The notes beneath the pieces were generated by a model. The model had not been told where the DNA came from and did no database searches. It saw only the letters and a program-made list of their open reading frames with translations. A stretch of 64,000 nt of DNA from Neobacillus mesonae. Its GTDB lineage: Bacteria > Bacillota > Bacilli > Paenibacillales > Paenibacillaceae. Below are positions 24,527 through 33,160 of this stretch, piece after piece. The stretch's first letter is position 1, and every line of letters starts with the position of its first letter. The position numbers and the translations under genes are program-made. The stretch is taken from NCBI GenBank assembly GCA_023715865.1, contig JAMBOW010000001.1, positions 124,001 to 188,000 on the forward strand, given 5' to 3'.

Positions 24527-25546
24527 ATGTTCAACCTTACTGTATCACAGGATGGGACTGGAGATTATACATCCATACAAGAGGCAATTAATGCAATACC
24601 AGACAGCAGTTCAGATAATGGGCAAGAGATACGTACGATTTTTATTAGAAATGGCAGCTACAATGAAAAAATTGTTCTAGATAAGCCTGGGGTGCATCTG
24701 ATCGGCGAGGATGCTGAAAAAACAGTCATTACATACGGGGACTATGCTATGAAAAAGTTTGCGGATGGAAGTCCCTATCATACTTTTCATACGTACACCT
24801 TGCTTATTGCGAGTGATGATATAGTAGTATCCAATTTAACGATAGAGAATAGTGCAGGACGGGGAGAGGACGTAGGGCAGGCGATAGCAGTCTATGTAGA
24901 TGGTGATCGGGTTGCATTTTATCGCTGCCGGTTTCTTGGGTACCAGGATACGCTGTTTACAGGACCGCTCCCCGAAGCTCCAGTCGAACGAAAGAGCTTT
25001 GGCGGTCCCCGTGACATCTTCCCGAGACGGCCCGTCCGCCAATATTATGAGGAGTGTTATATCGAAGGTGATGTTGACTTTATTTTTGGCTCGGCAACTG
25101 CTGTATTTAATAGCTGTGAACTTTACTCCAAACGCAGAAGAAGGGATTTGAATTCAACATCTGCTTCCTATTCGTACATCACCGCTGCATCTACCGCAGA
25201 GAATGTACCCTATGGATATGTGTTCTGGGAATGCCGTTTAACAGGCGATGCTGAGCCGGGAACGGTTTATTTGGGAAGACCATGGCGTGAGCATGCAAAA
25301 ACGGCCTTCATCAATTGCGAGCTAGGAGAGCATATCCACCCGGAAGGCTGGCATAATTGGGGGAAGACAGAACGTGAGCAGACTGTAGTCTATGCGGAAT
25401 ATGGAAATACGGGCTATGGAGTAACTGGTCAGAGAGTGAAGTGGAGCCGGCAGCTATCATCCGATGAGGTGAATCAATACAAGCCAGAACAGATACTCAG
25501 GGGCATGGATCACTGGACACCTGCTGATGTAAATAGTACTTTCTAA
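24527..25546 (+). CDS. Pectin methylesterase (CE8 family)
   Basis: Right-handed parallel beta-helix enzyme of 339 residues that removes methyl esters from homogalacturonan. CE8 landmarks: DGTGDYTSIQEAINAIP at the N terminus, QAIAVYVDGDRVAFYRCRFLGYQDTLF with the catalytic GYQDT, CYIEGDVDFIFG with the catalytic Asp, and YLGRPWREHAKT. Preceded by GGGAGGAG. No signal peptide is visible, so it is likely cytoplasmic and would act on imported oligogalacturonates. The protein is complete. Confidence 0.93.
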   Translation: MFNLTVSQDGTGDYTSIQEAINAIPDSSSDNGQEIRTIFIRNGSYNEKIVLDKPGVHLIGEDAEKTVITYGDYAMKKFADGSPYHTFHTYTLLIASDDIVVSNLTIENSAGRGEDVGQAIAVYVDGDRVAFYRCRFLGYQDTLFTGPLPEAPVERKSFGGPRDIFPRRPVRQYYEECYIEGDVDFIFGSATAVFNSCELYSKRRRRDLNSTSASYSYITAASTAENVPYGYVFWECRLTGDAEPGTVYLGRPWREHAKTAFINCELGEHIHPEGWHNWGKTEREQTVVYAEYGNTGYGVTGQRVKWSRQLSSDEVNQYKPEQILRGMDHWTPADVNSTF

Positions 25547-25557
25547 CTTTAAAAAGC

Positions 25558-25603
25558 CCTGTTATGATGAAATAATTAAATTAAAAATTGTCATGATAAC
25601 AGG
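25558..25603. promoter_or_regulatory. Large inverted repeat in the PME-GNAT gap
   Basis: CCTGTTATGATGA (25558-25570) and TCATGATAACAGG (25591-25603), 12 of 13 bases complementary, 20-bp AT-rich loop with no T-run after it. It could be a terminator of PME or an operator; undecided. Confidence 0.45.
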
Positions 25604-25619
25604 AAGGTGACACCACGAG

Positions 25620-26075
25620 ATGGAGATTAGACTGGATGATTTGAGCGGAAGTGAAATTCAAGCTTTGATTATGAATCATTTGAAAAATATGATGGAGATA
25701 TCCCCTGAAAGCTGCCATGCACTTAATCTGGATGGTCTGAAAGAACCAGGCGTTACGGTTTGGAGTGTCTGGGAAGGTGAAGATCTGCTCGGCTGCGGTG
25801 CAATGAAGGAGCTGGATGCAGAACATGCGGAAGTGAAGTCCATGCGTACGGCTGATGGACATCTGCGAAAAGGGGTTGCGAAGCAAATGATGTCCCACAT
25901 CATTGCTGAAGCTATAAATCGAGGTTATCGCAGGCTCAGCCTGGAAACCGGGTCCATGGATGCTTTCAAGCCTGCGAGAATCATGTATGAAAAATTCGGC
26001 TTCGACTATTGTCCTCCATTCGCGGATTATGAAGAAGATCCGGAGAGCGTGTTCATGACAAAGGCACTGCAGTAA
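25620..26075 (+). CDS. GNAT-family N-acetyltransferase
   Basis: 151 residues. The acetyl-CoA site is visible as LRKGVAKQMMSHIIAEAINRGYRRLSLETG, preceded by CGAMKELDAEHAEVKSM, and followed by ARIMYEKFGFDYCPPFADYEEDPESVFMTK. It is similar to small-molecule or peptide acetyltransferases of the YafP type; substrate unknown. AGGAAGGTG lies 10 nt upstream. Confidence 0.86.
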   Translation: MEIRLDDLSGSEIQALIMNHLKNMMEISPESCHALNLDGLKEPGVTVWSVWEGEDLLGCGAMKELDAEHAEVKSMRTADGHLRKGVAKQMMSHIIAEAINRGYRRLSLETGSMDAFKPARIMYEKFGFDYCPPFADYEEDPESVFMTKALQ

Positions 26076-26090
26076 TATGATTTCTAAGCG

Positions 26091-26130
26091 AACGACGGCA
26101 GAAGATTGCCGCCGTTTTTTTGCTTTTTTT
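26091..26130 (+). terminator. Terminator after the GNAT gene
   Basis: ACGGC and GCCGT pair across a purine-rich loop, followed by a T-rich tail of about 15 nt. The psiE stop lies just beyond on the other strand. Confidence 0.65.
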
Positions 26131-26135
26131 TATTA

Positions 26136-26543
26136 CTAAGTGTCGTCCATATTTTTGGTGTTCGCAATAAATAGTGTAATGACCAGCACAAGGATAGAGA
26201 GACAGTACGTAAACGTATGAAATGGATCTTCGTGATTGATAATGATAAGACGGATGATAGCGGTAATGCCGACATAGATAAAATATCGTAAAGGGAAGTG
26301 ATGATTATGTGTGAAATATTTAACGATAAGAGATAGAAATTCGAAATAGAGAAAATAGACCAGTATTCCCTCAGCTAGAAAATAATAAGACGTCGGCTCG
26401 CTTTGAATCAGCAAGGTATCCAATATCACAATCGTTTTTCGAATCAGGAACATGGATAAGATGACAGCGAGGAAAAGAAGCATGATGTTCAGCAGCTGTT
26501 GAAGATATCTAGCAACCCAGGAATCTTTGTGTGGTGTGTTCAT
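26136..26543 (-). CDS. psiE: PsiE-family phosphate-starvation membrane protein
   Basis: 135 residues with four hydrophobic segments (about 15-38, 55-73, 83-101 and 111-130). Conserved PsiE landmarks include FEFLSLIVKYF and the polar loop HNHHFPLRYFIYVGITAIIRLII. PsiE is induced on phosphate limitation in Enterobacteria; in Firmicutes the role is unknown. It is transcribed opposite to the neighbours on both sides. Confidence 0.85.
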   Translation of the reverse strand: MNTPHKDSWVARYLQQLLNIMLLFLAVILSMFLIRKTIVILDTLLIQSEPTSYYFLAEGILVYFLYFEFLSLIVKYFTHNHHFPLRYFIYVGITAIIRLIIINHEDPFHTFTYCLSILVLVITLFIANTKNMDDT

Positions 26544-26734
26544 GTCCTATCACTCCTAACCCTTTTCAAAGAGTACGGCTTGTATAACTTCTATGAATAT
26601 AATGTTAAGCTTATGCATGCTTACAATAGATTAGGCTTTTTTGAGTGAAAAAGGAGAAAAGTAAAAACAAGTTGAGAATGTCCAAGCGTATCGGCGTTTC
26701 TTTTCATAGAATAGTAGCGGAGGTGATGGATACG

Positions 26735-27421
26735 GTGAAAATATTTATCGACCCGGGACATGGGGGGACTGATCAAGGAGCTGCTGCTAACGGACTGCTG
26801 GAAAAAAACCTAACGCTTACAATTGCATCCAAAGTTCGCTCCATTCTGCTTGCAGAATACCAGAATGTTTCCGTATTAATGAGCCGGACTGGAGATGAAA
26901 CCGTAACGCTGACCCAAAGAACAAATGCGGCGAATACTTGGGGTGCAGATTATTTTATGTCTATTCATATTAATGCGGGCGGAGGTACAGGCTACGAAGA
27001 TTTCATCTATTCAGGAACTGCAGCTCCGACAAGTACCTATCAAGCGTATATTCATGAGGAAGTGATGAAGCTGATCTCAATGACGGATCGCGGCCGCAAA
27101 TCAGCTAATTTTCATGTGCTGCGAGAGTCGAATATGCCTGCGATTTTAACGGAAAACGGATTCATAGATAACACTGCGGATGCAGCGTTGTTGAAATCGA
27201 GTGCGCATTTGGATGCGGTAGCTCGAGGACATGTGAATGGACTGGTAAGATGTTTTAATTTGGTTAAAAAAACGAATGTTATTCACCATACGGTTGTCAG
27301 CGGGGATACGGTTTATTCTTTAAGCCGCAGATACGGCAGTACGATTACGGACATACGATCATGGAATAATTTAGACGCTAACTATACAATTTATGTGGGC
27401 CAAGTGCTTCGAGTCAAATAA
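26735..27421 (+). CDS. N-acetylmuramoyl-L-alanine amidase with LysM domain
   Basis: Amidase_3 enzyme of about 228 residues. The GTG at 26735 lies 11 nt after GGAGG and gives MKIFIDPGHGGTDQGA (GTG read as Met), the normal family start; an upstream GTG at 26645 would add 30 residues without a signal peptide. Zinc ligands and catalytic Glu are in PGHGG, the Glu after GLLEKN, SIHINAG and LTENGFID. A C-terminal LysM (about 180-228) runs HTVVSGDTVYSLSRRYGSTI. The absence of a signal peptide and the overall layout resemble CwlC, the mother-cell lysis amidase. Confidence 0.88.
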   Translation: MKIFIDPGHGGTDQGAAANGLLEKNLTLTIASKVRSILLAEYQNVSVLMSRTGDETVTLTQRTNAANTWGADYFMSIHINAGGGTGYEDFIYSGTAAPTSTYQAYIHEEVMKLISMTDRGRKSANFHVLRESNMPAILTENGFIDNTADAALLKSSAHLDAVARGHVNGLVRCFNLVKKTNVIHHTVVSGDTVYSLSRRYGSTITDIRSWNNLDANYTIYVGQVLRVK

Positions 27422-27451
27422 TAGAATATGTGATAGCAGCAAAAAAATTAA

Positions 27452-27487
27452 AGGCGCTCCGGTGATAATACAAGTGGAGTGTCTTTT
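27452..27487 (+). terminator. Terminator after the amidase
   Basis: AGGCGCTCC pairs with GGAGTGTCT (two G-U pairs), followed by TTTTTCT. Confidence 0.75.
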
Positions 27488-27553
27488 TCTATGAATTAAT
27501 AATATTCCATATTGTGGTACAATAGTTAAATCTGACGTTGTACAGGGGAAAGG

Positions 27554-27889
27554 ATGACTGACTACATGCCAAAAGCCAAAACCGTCTATTGTGTTCATTG
27601 CAATGCTGAGATTGAATCGAAGGATGACTTGGTAGTAAGTCTATCGTTCCTTTCTTTATTGGCGTATCATAACCATTGTTATGCTAAAGCTATGAAGGGA
27701 TGTCAATCGATTATATTAAGTGATCAACCCGTAAACGGGACAGCTGCGAATGGGTTAGCCGCTCTATCCATTCTATTATCAATCGTTGCGTTTGTATTTC
27801 TGGAATGGTATATTGGTGCGATCTTGGTTGTTGTTCCTCTTATTCGATTATGTTCCTGGTATGAGTACGAAAGACACCTGGAATCATAA
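27554..27889 (+). CDS. Hypothetical two-TM protein with CxxC motif
   Basis: 111 residues. The N terminus has VYCVHCNAEIE and later HNHCYAKAMKGC, suggesting a small zinc-binding site, then two membrane helices (about 65-85 and 86-100), the second ending in LCSWYEYERHLES. I do not recognise the family. AGGGGAAAGG precedes the ATG. Confidence 0.7.
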   Translation: MTDYMPKAKTVYCVHCNAEIESKDDLVVSLSFLSLLAYHNHCYAKAMKGCQSIILSDQPVNGTAANGLAALSILLSIVAFVFLEWYIGAILVVVPLIRLCSWYEYERHLES

Positions 27890-27930
27890 TTCTGCTAATA
27901 TACGATTATCTCAATGATATGAAAGAAATA

Positions 27931-27965
27931 TAAAATCCGACCGCAATAGGCGATCGGATTTTGTA
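27931..27965. terminator. Bidirectional terminator
   Basis: AATCCGA and TCGGATT around a 13-nt loop, with TTGTATTATT on the plus side and TTTATATTT on the minus side. It serves the small plus-strand gene and the minus-strand hybrid kinase. Confidence 0.8.
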
Positions 27966-27968
27966 TTA

Positions 27969-29855
27969 TTATCCTATAAACTGATTCAACATTTTGTTTA
28001 AGCTTTCTTTATTTACAGGCTTACTAATATATTCATCCATTCCTGCTTCAAGACACTTTTCCCGATCACCTTTTAGAGCGTTGGCTGTCAGCGCAATAAT
28101 TCGCGGGCTTTTTTCCTTCAGCTCTTCTTTTATAATCTGGGAAGCCTTGAGACCGTCCAGCAAAGGCATATGAAGATCCATAAATATAATATCGAACGAG
28201 TCTTTGCGGGCAGCTTCAATCACTTCTTTCCCGTTCGTGACAGTGGTAACGCTGTGTCCTAGTTTGCCGAGCATTTTGGTCAGCACAAGCTGATTTATAT
28301 AATTGTCTTCAGCGAGCAAGATATTCGCTTTTTTCGATTTAAGCGATGCTTGTTCTGAATACAGCTGGGATGGGAGTTGCAAGGCATCCTTGAATTGTAT
28401 TGTAAAGGTAAATACGGAGCCATGCTTACCATCACTCTCCGAGTAAATCTCACCGCCCATCATGCCGACCACCTTCCGGCAAATTGCAAGTCCAAGGCCA
28501 GTGCCTTCATGTTTACGGGTCATAAAGCTGTCAATCTGGGAGAATGGCTCAAATATATCTTCAAGCTTAGCAGGATTAATGCCAATACCCGTGTCTGTCA
28601 CGGTAAAGGCCAACGTATTCGGCGCTTCTTTTACCCGTCTCACTTTTACTGATATGCTGCCCCTTGGCGTAAATTTAACTGAATTGCCCAATAGATTGAG
28701 GAGCACCTGCTTGAGTCGTTCAGCATCGCCATATATATAATCAGGAACATCATGATTGACAGTATAGGATAGTTCTATATTCTTCTCTTCAGCTTTCACG
28801 GAAATGACAGAAAAACTGTCTTTGATACATTTATGCAAATCGAAAGTATCCTCTTGAAGCTCATTTCTGCCCGCTTCAATCTTCGAAAGATCAAGAATGT
28901 CATTGATAATGTTGAGTAGGGTTTCTCCGCTATTGCGAATGACGTCAAGGTAGCTTCTTTGTTCATCACTTAAATCTGTCATATCGAGAAGAACATCCGT
29001 CATACCGACCACTCCATTCATAGGAGTCCGGATTTCATGGCTCATCATGGCCAAAAACTCACTCTTGGCTTTATTTGTCGTCTCGGCCGCCTCTTTGGCA
29101 AGCAATAGCTGCTTCTGCTCGGTTATGTCCTTGCAAATCAAGTAAAATCCGATATTCTGATTGCTTACAAAGATCGGTGCTATACTGGTAAGCACTTCGA
29201 CAGAGCTGCCGTCTTTGGTGACAAGCCGGTCAATATCATGCTCAATAGAGTCATCATAAAGAGCCTTTTTCAATATTCTGCTTACATTCTCTTCACCAAT
29301 AAGCTTAGCAAGCTCCGTACCGATTAATTCTGTTTCAATGTGGTAGCCTGTCAGCTTTTCCGCCATATTGTTAGCATTTATAATTCTGCCGTCAAGACCG
29401 AAGGAAATAACAGCATCATGATTGTATTTTTTAAGAGAGTTATATCGTTCAACCGACTCCTGAAGCCGTCGTTCTGATTCTTTTTGTTTGGTAATATCAC
29501 TAACCTGAGCGATATAATACACTGGCTCGCCTTCTTCATTTATAAAAAGCTTAAAGGAGAGCTGACCCCACATCATATCGCCATTTTTCTTAATATATCT
29601 TCTTTCGAGCAGTAATTCACTGTTATTACCCATACGCTCCTTTAAATCGTCAATGCTTTTGTAAGCATCCTCAGGGTGCGAAAAGGTTCCTACCCGTTTA
29701 CCGTCAAATTCTTCACGGGTATATCCAAACATCTGCTCCATGGCCGGATTTACGCTGAGAATTAACCCATCGGGGGATACAAGGGCAATCCCAAAAGAAG
29801 CGTAATCGAATACTTGTTGGTTGAAAGTGATTTGATTTAAATTTACACGATGCAT
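27969..29855 (-). CDS. Hybrid sensor kinase, PAS-PAS-HisKA-HATPase-REC
   Basis: 628 residues, no membrane segment, so probably a cytoplasmic sensor. Domain order: PAS (about 10-125), PAS (about 135-250), HisKA with the phosphorylation site MMSHEIRTPMNGVVG (about 270-335), HATPase (about 375-495) with N-box LLNLLGNSVKFT, DTGIGI and GTGLGL, then REC (about 510-625) with phosphoacceptor in IIFMDLHMPLLDG and Lys in ISKPV. The terminal receiver has no DNA-binding domain and there is no HPt, so an HPt relay partner must lie elsewhere, or the REC only tunes the kinase. Neighbouring genes give no target. Confidence 0.92.
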   Translation of the reverse strand: MHRVNLNQITFNQQVFDYASFGIALVSPDGLILSVNPAMEQMFGYTREEFDGKRVGTFSHPEDAYKSIDDLKERMGNNSELLLERRYIKKNGDMMWGQLSFKLFINEEGEPVYYIAQVSDITKQKESERRLQESVERYNSLKKYNHDAVISFGLDGRIINANNMAEKLTGYHIETELIGTELAKLIGEENVSRILKKALYDDSIEHDIDRLVTKDGSSVEVLTSIAPIFVSNQNIGFYLICKDITEQKQLLLAKEAAETTNKAKSEFLAMMSHEIRTPMNGVVGMTDVLLDMTDLSDEQRSYLDVIRNSGETLLNIINDILDLSKIEAGRNELQEDTFDLHKCIKDSFSVISVKAEEKNIELSYTVNHDVPDYIYGDAERLKQVLLNLLGNSVKFTPRGSISVKVRRVKEAPNTLAFTVTDTGIGINPAKLEDIFEPFSQIDSFMTRKHEGTGLGLAICRKVVGMMGGEIYSESDGKHGSVFTFTIQFKDALQLPSQLYSEQASLKSKKANILLAEDNYINQLVLTKMLGKLGHSVTTVTNGKEVIEAARKDSFDIIFMDLHMPLLDGLKASQIIKEELKEKSPRIIALTANALKGDREKCLEAGMDEYISKPVNKESLNKMLNQFIG

Positions 29856-30174
29856 TGTCTGCCTCCGTACATCAGCTTATCTTTACTTTAAGAATAGTAT
29901 AAAATCAGTAAAATCCAAGGATACTTACCCAATTTCATAAAATTTTAAACCGATTTTGTGATTTTTTTTACTGCAAATTTAAGGAAAGTCGATCTTTCGC
30001 TCGAAAATAGTCTTTAAGTTGGGGGAGAGAAGCTTCACCGTTCGTTATAATATGTTAATAGATTCCAGAATCATTGAATAAGTATAGAAAGGAGCGCAGA
30101 AGTCTTTATATCTCCTCTAGCCCCCATCACGACATAGGCATAATATCTACCTTTTATAAGGAGTGAGCAAGGAT
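29856..30174. other. Intergenic gap between divergent genes
   Basis: About 320 bp, AT-rich, holding the regulatory regions of the minus-strand kinase and the plus-strand GHL10 gene. No promoter was strong enough to call and no hairpin or coding capacity was seen. Confidence 0.6.
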
Positions 30175-33048
30175 ATGCCGATGAAAGCCAAGCCTTCGTT
30201 CAAGACCTGTCTATCAAGTGTTCTCATTATTTCATTATTCCTCATGTTAGGAAGTTCCGGGCTTAGGTCCATTACCAAGACGGTCTATGCTGAGAATCTA
30301 GAGACAGTTCCCCCCGTGCAAGTGATCGAAGAATTTGAAACCTTGAATTTATTATCCAGTTTTTTTGCCCAAGCCAATTCTGCAGAGTTATCCCTCGTAG
30401 AAAGACCACAGACGATATTCTATGGAAACCACGCTGTGAACCTGACATACGACTTTACAGGAAAAACAGGAACATCTGCAGCCTATTTGCAGTTTAAAAA
30501 TGACCAAGGCGGGATAGGCAGGCCGCTTCCCGGCTCACCTTCCAAAATCGGAGTATGGGTATATGGAGACGGGGGGAATCACTGGTTAAGAGCCCAGATT
30601 GAAGATGCTCTAGGTACTAGAATTGCTGCAGATTTCACGACTGCCTCAGGTCTGAATTGGACAGGCTGGAAATATGTGACGCTTCAAATTCCCTCTCTAC
30701 TAACGCCACCTCTTAAGCTGAACCATATTTATGTTGCGGAGACAAAGGATACGAACAAGAACAGCGGCCAGCTCTATTTTGACCGGTTGTCTGCTATATA
30801 CACTGACAATGCTCTGTATGGACTGGATATTACTGGAGGTATGCCTATAAAGTCAGGTGAATCAACACAGCTGTTGACGTATGGCACCTACGCAGATGCA
30901 AATATGCCAACCCGGTTAGGCGAAGGCGTGACTTATACCAGCAGTGACGAGTCGATAGCTACAGTAACCGGATCAAGCTATGGCTCTTTAACGGCTTTAT
31001 CCCCCGGCAGCGTCATCATTACTGCCTCTTATGAAGGTATATCCGAGCAGATTGAACTCTATGTAACCGAGGAAAGTGTAAGCCCTGCTTCACTAGAAAT
31101 GTCCGGGCCTGTTGAGCTGGAAGCCGGAACAGCAGGAGAAGTGCGTGTGTACGCTCACTATACAGACTACAATTCACCCTACTGGATTCCGGAAGGTGCA
31201 GAGATCATAAGTGATGATTCCTCCATCTTGAGAGTAGATGAGAACGGTCTTGCGCATGCTCTTCGTGCGGGAACAGCAAATATTATTGCTAGCTATGGCG
31301 GCGCTTCCGCCGTGCTAACAGTGACCGTAAAAGAACCTGTACCTGTTCTGCAAAATATTGAGCTGAACGGACCATCAGCTCTTGATATCGGCAGCTCAGC
31401 ACAGACTCATGTAAACGGAATATATTCATTGCTGCCGGATCCCGTTCCCTTAACTGAGGGAGTGAGCTTTACCAGCAGTCATCCAGACATTGCCTCTGTC
31501 TCCGCGGAGGGTGAATTGACAGGACATGCTGTAGGCGGTTCGCGAATTACTGCCAGCTATAATGGCAAATCCAGCTCGATCTATGTCGTGGTAAATCAGA
31601 CTCAGGAGACGCCTAAGCGAGAAGTCAGAGCTGCCTGGATTGCTACCGTTGAAAATATTGATTGGCCGCTAAAGGGAACTACAGATCCTAAGACGCAGAA
31701 ATCGCAGTTTCGTGAGCTGCTGGATGGGCTTGAGAAAACAGGCATCAACACTCTGATTGTGCAGGTAAAGCCGACTGCGGATGCTTTTTATCCATCAGAA
31801 TATGGTCCTTGGTCAGAGTGGCTTACTGGTGTGCAGGGCCAAGATCCCGGCTATGATCCGCTTGCATTCATGCTGGAGGAAGCTCACGAAAGAGGAATGG
31901 AGTTTCACGCTTGGTTTAATCCTTATCGGGTGAGCATGCAGACAGATCTAACGAAGCTGACTGCGGATCATCCGGCAAGACAGCATCCGGAGTGGGTGGA
32001 ATCTTACGGGGGCAAGCTGTACTTTAATCCTGGAGTTCCGGAAGCAAAGGATTTTATCATTGAAAGCGTCATGGAAGTCGTGCGCAATTATGATATTGAT
32101 GGCGTCCATTTTGATGATTACTTTTATCCATACCCAGCAGCCAGCGGGGATTTTCCGGATGCGGATACGTATATAGAGTATGGCGCTGATTTTGCCAATA
32201 TTTCGGATTGGCGCAGAGACAACGTAAACCGGTTTGTCCAGGAGGCTGGGGAGGCAATTAAAGCGGAGAAAAGTTATGTCAAATACGGCATCAGTCCGTT
32301 CGGTATATGGAAAAACAAAGCTGCAGATCCTCTGGGCTCCGATACCAACGGCCTCAGCAGCTATGACGCCATATATGCTGACTCCAAAAAATGGGTCGAC
32401 GAGGAATGGATTGACTACATTATGCCTCAAATTTATTGGTACATGGGCTACGGACCAGCAGCTTATGACAAGCTTACGGATTGGTGGAGCGATATCGTAT
32501 CGGAGAAAAATGTCCATTTATACATCGGGCAAGCTTTATATCGTAACGGTACCGTGGATGGCTGGCTTAACTCAGAGGAAATACCGAACCAGATTACGTA
32601 TAACCGGAACTATGAAGAGGTTAAAGGGAGCGCATTTTTTAGTGCGAAATGGTTCGAGGATAATATTCTTGGCATAACAGATCGGCTCAGAAGCGGACTT
32701 TATGCAGAACCAGCACTGATTCCTGAAATGCCATGGCTGGATGATGAAGCACCTTCCGCTCCTAATAAAGTGAAAGCTAATTCTACGAAAAAGGCTGTAA
32801 AGCTGGAATGGAATTCGGGTGGAGGAGATGAAACTTATTATGTCATCTACCGTTTCGAAGGAAGCAAAGCAGGAGAGCTCAAGCCTGCTGAGATTTTGGC
32901 TATCGTGCAGCGCGAAGGGGAGAAGAAACAAAAATTCGAGGACAAGAATGTACCTCCAGGTACTTACACCTATGTGATTACGGCGGTGGACCGGCTTCAT
33001 AATGAAAGTGTGGCCAGCAGCCCGGCTACAGTCATACAGAAAAAATAG
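30175..33048 (+). CDS. Secreted GHL10 (DUF187/YngK-type) glycosyl hydrolase-like protein with Ig-like repeats
   Basis: About 957 residues; ATG at 30175 after AAGGAG. A signal peptide ends near VYA (residue 40). An N-terminal beta-rich binding region (about 45-215) has a CBM-like look (KIGVWVYGDGGNHWLRAQIED). Three BIG2-type domains follow (about 215-300, 305-395, 400-480) with VTYTSSDESIATVTGS, SDDSSILRVDENG and VSFTSSHPDIASVSAEG. The GHL10 barrel (about 487-840) begins REVRAAWIATVENIDWP and includes HAWFNPYRVS, DGVHFDDYFYPYP and YIMPQIYWY. A fibronectin-III-like domain ends it. The family includes enzymes acting on denuded murein glycan; that is only a possibility here. Confidence 0.9.
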   Translation: MPMKAKPSFKTCLSSVLIISLFLMLGSSGLRSITKTVYAENLETVPPVQVIEEFETLNLLSSFFAQANSAELSLVERPQTIFYGNHAVNLTYDFTGKTGTSAAYLQFKNDQGGIGRPLPGSPSKIGVWVYGDGGNHWLRAQIEDALGTRIAADFTTASGLNWTGWKYVTLQIPSLLTPPLKLNHIYVAETKDTNKNSGQLYFDRLSAIYTDNALYGLDITGGMPIKSGESTQLLTYGTYADANMPTRLGEGVTYTSSDESIATVTGSSYGSLTALSPGSVIITASYEGISEQIELYVTEESVSPASLEMSGPVELEAGTAGEVRVYAHYTDYNSPYWIPEGAEIISDDSSILRVDENGLAHALRAGTANIIASYGGASAVLTVTVKEPVPVLQNIELNGPSALDIGSSAQTHVNGIYSLLPDPVPLTEGVSFTSSHPDIASVSAEGELTGHAVGGSRITASYNGKSSSIYVVVNQTQETPKREVRAAWIATVENIDWPLKGTTDPKTQKSQFRELLDGLEKTGINTLIVQVKPTADAFYPSEYGPWSEWLTGVQGQDPGYDPLAFMLEEAHERGMEFHAWFNPYRVSMQTDLTKLTADHPARQHPEWVESYGGKLYFNPGVPEAKDFIIESVMEVVRNYDIDGVHFDDYFYPYPAASGDFPDADTYIEYGADFANISDWRRDNVNRFVQEAGEAIKAEKSYVKYGISPFGIWKNKAADPLGSDTNGLSSYDAIYADSKKWVDEEWIDYIMPQIYWYMGYGPAAYDKLTDWWSDIVSEKNVHLYIGQALYRNGTVDGWLNSEEIPNQITYNRNYEEVKGSAFFSAKWFEDNILGITDRLRSGLYAEPALIPEMPWLDDEAPSAPNKVKANSTKKAVKLEWNSGGGDETYYVIYRFEGSKAGELKPAEILAIVQREGEKKQKFEDKNVPPGTYTYVITAVDRLHNESVASSPATVIQKK

Positions 33049-33054
33049 TTAAAG

Positions 33055-33090
33055 AGACTTCGAGGGATTTCTCCTCGAAGTCTTTTTTAT
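33055..33090 (+). terminator. Intrinsic terminator after GHL10 gene
   Basis: AGACTTCGAGG and CCTCGAAGTCT, 11 bp perfect with a 7-nt loop, followed by TTTTTATT. Confidence 0.9.
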
Positions 33091-33119
33091 TGACCCTATG
33101 TCAAGCCTAGGTGTAAAAT
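33090..33119 (+). promoter_or_regulatory. Promoter of the Alo-type receptor gene
   Basis: TTGACC (33090-33095), an 18-bp spacer and TAAAAT (33114-33119), about 40 nt before the ATG at 33161. Confidence 0.5.
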
Positions 33120-33160
33120 ATAGTAAATATTTTCAATTTAATGGGTAGGGAGAGGGAGCA

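Noticed and set aside
31948-32517. 189-codon minus-strand frame inside the GHL10 gene
   Set aside because: Antisense to a clear catalytic domain; composition and lack of a start signal fit a shadow frame.
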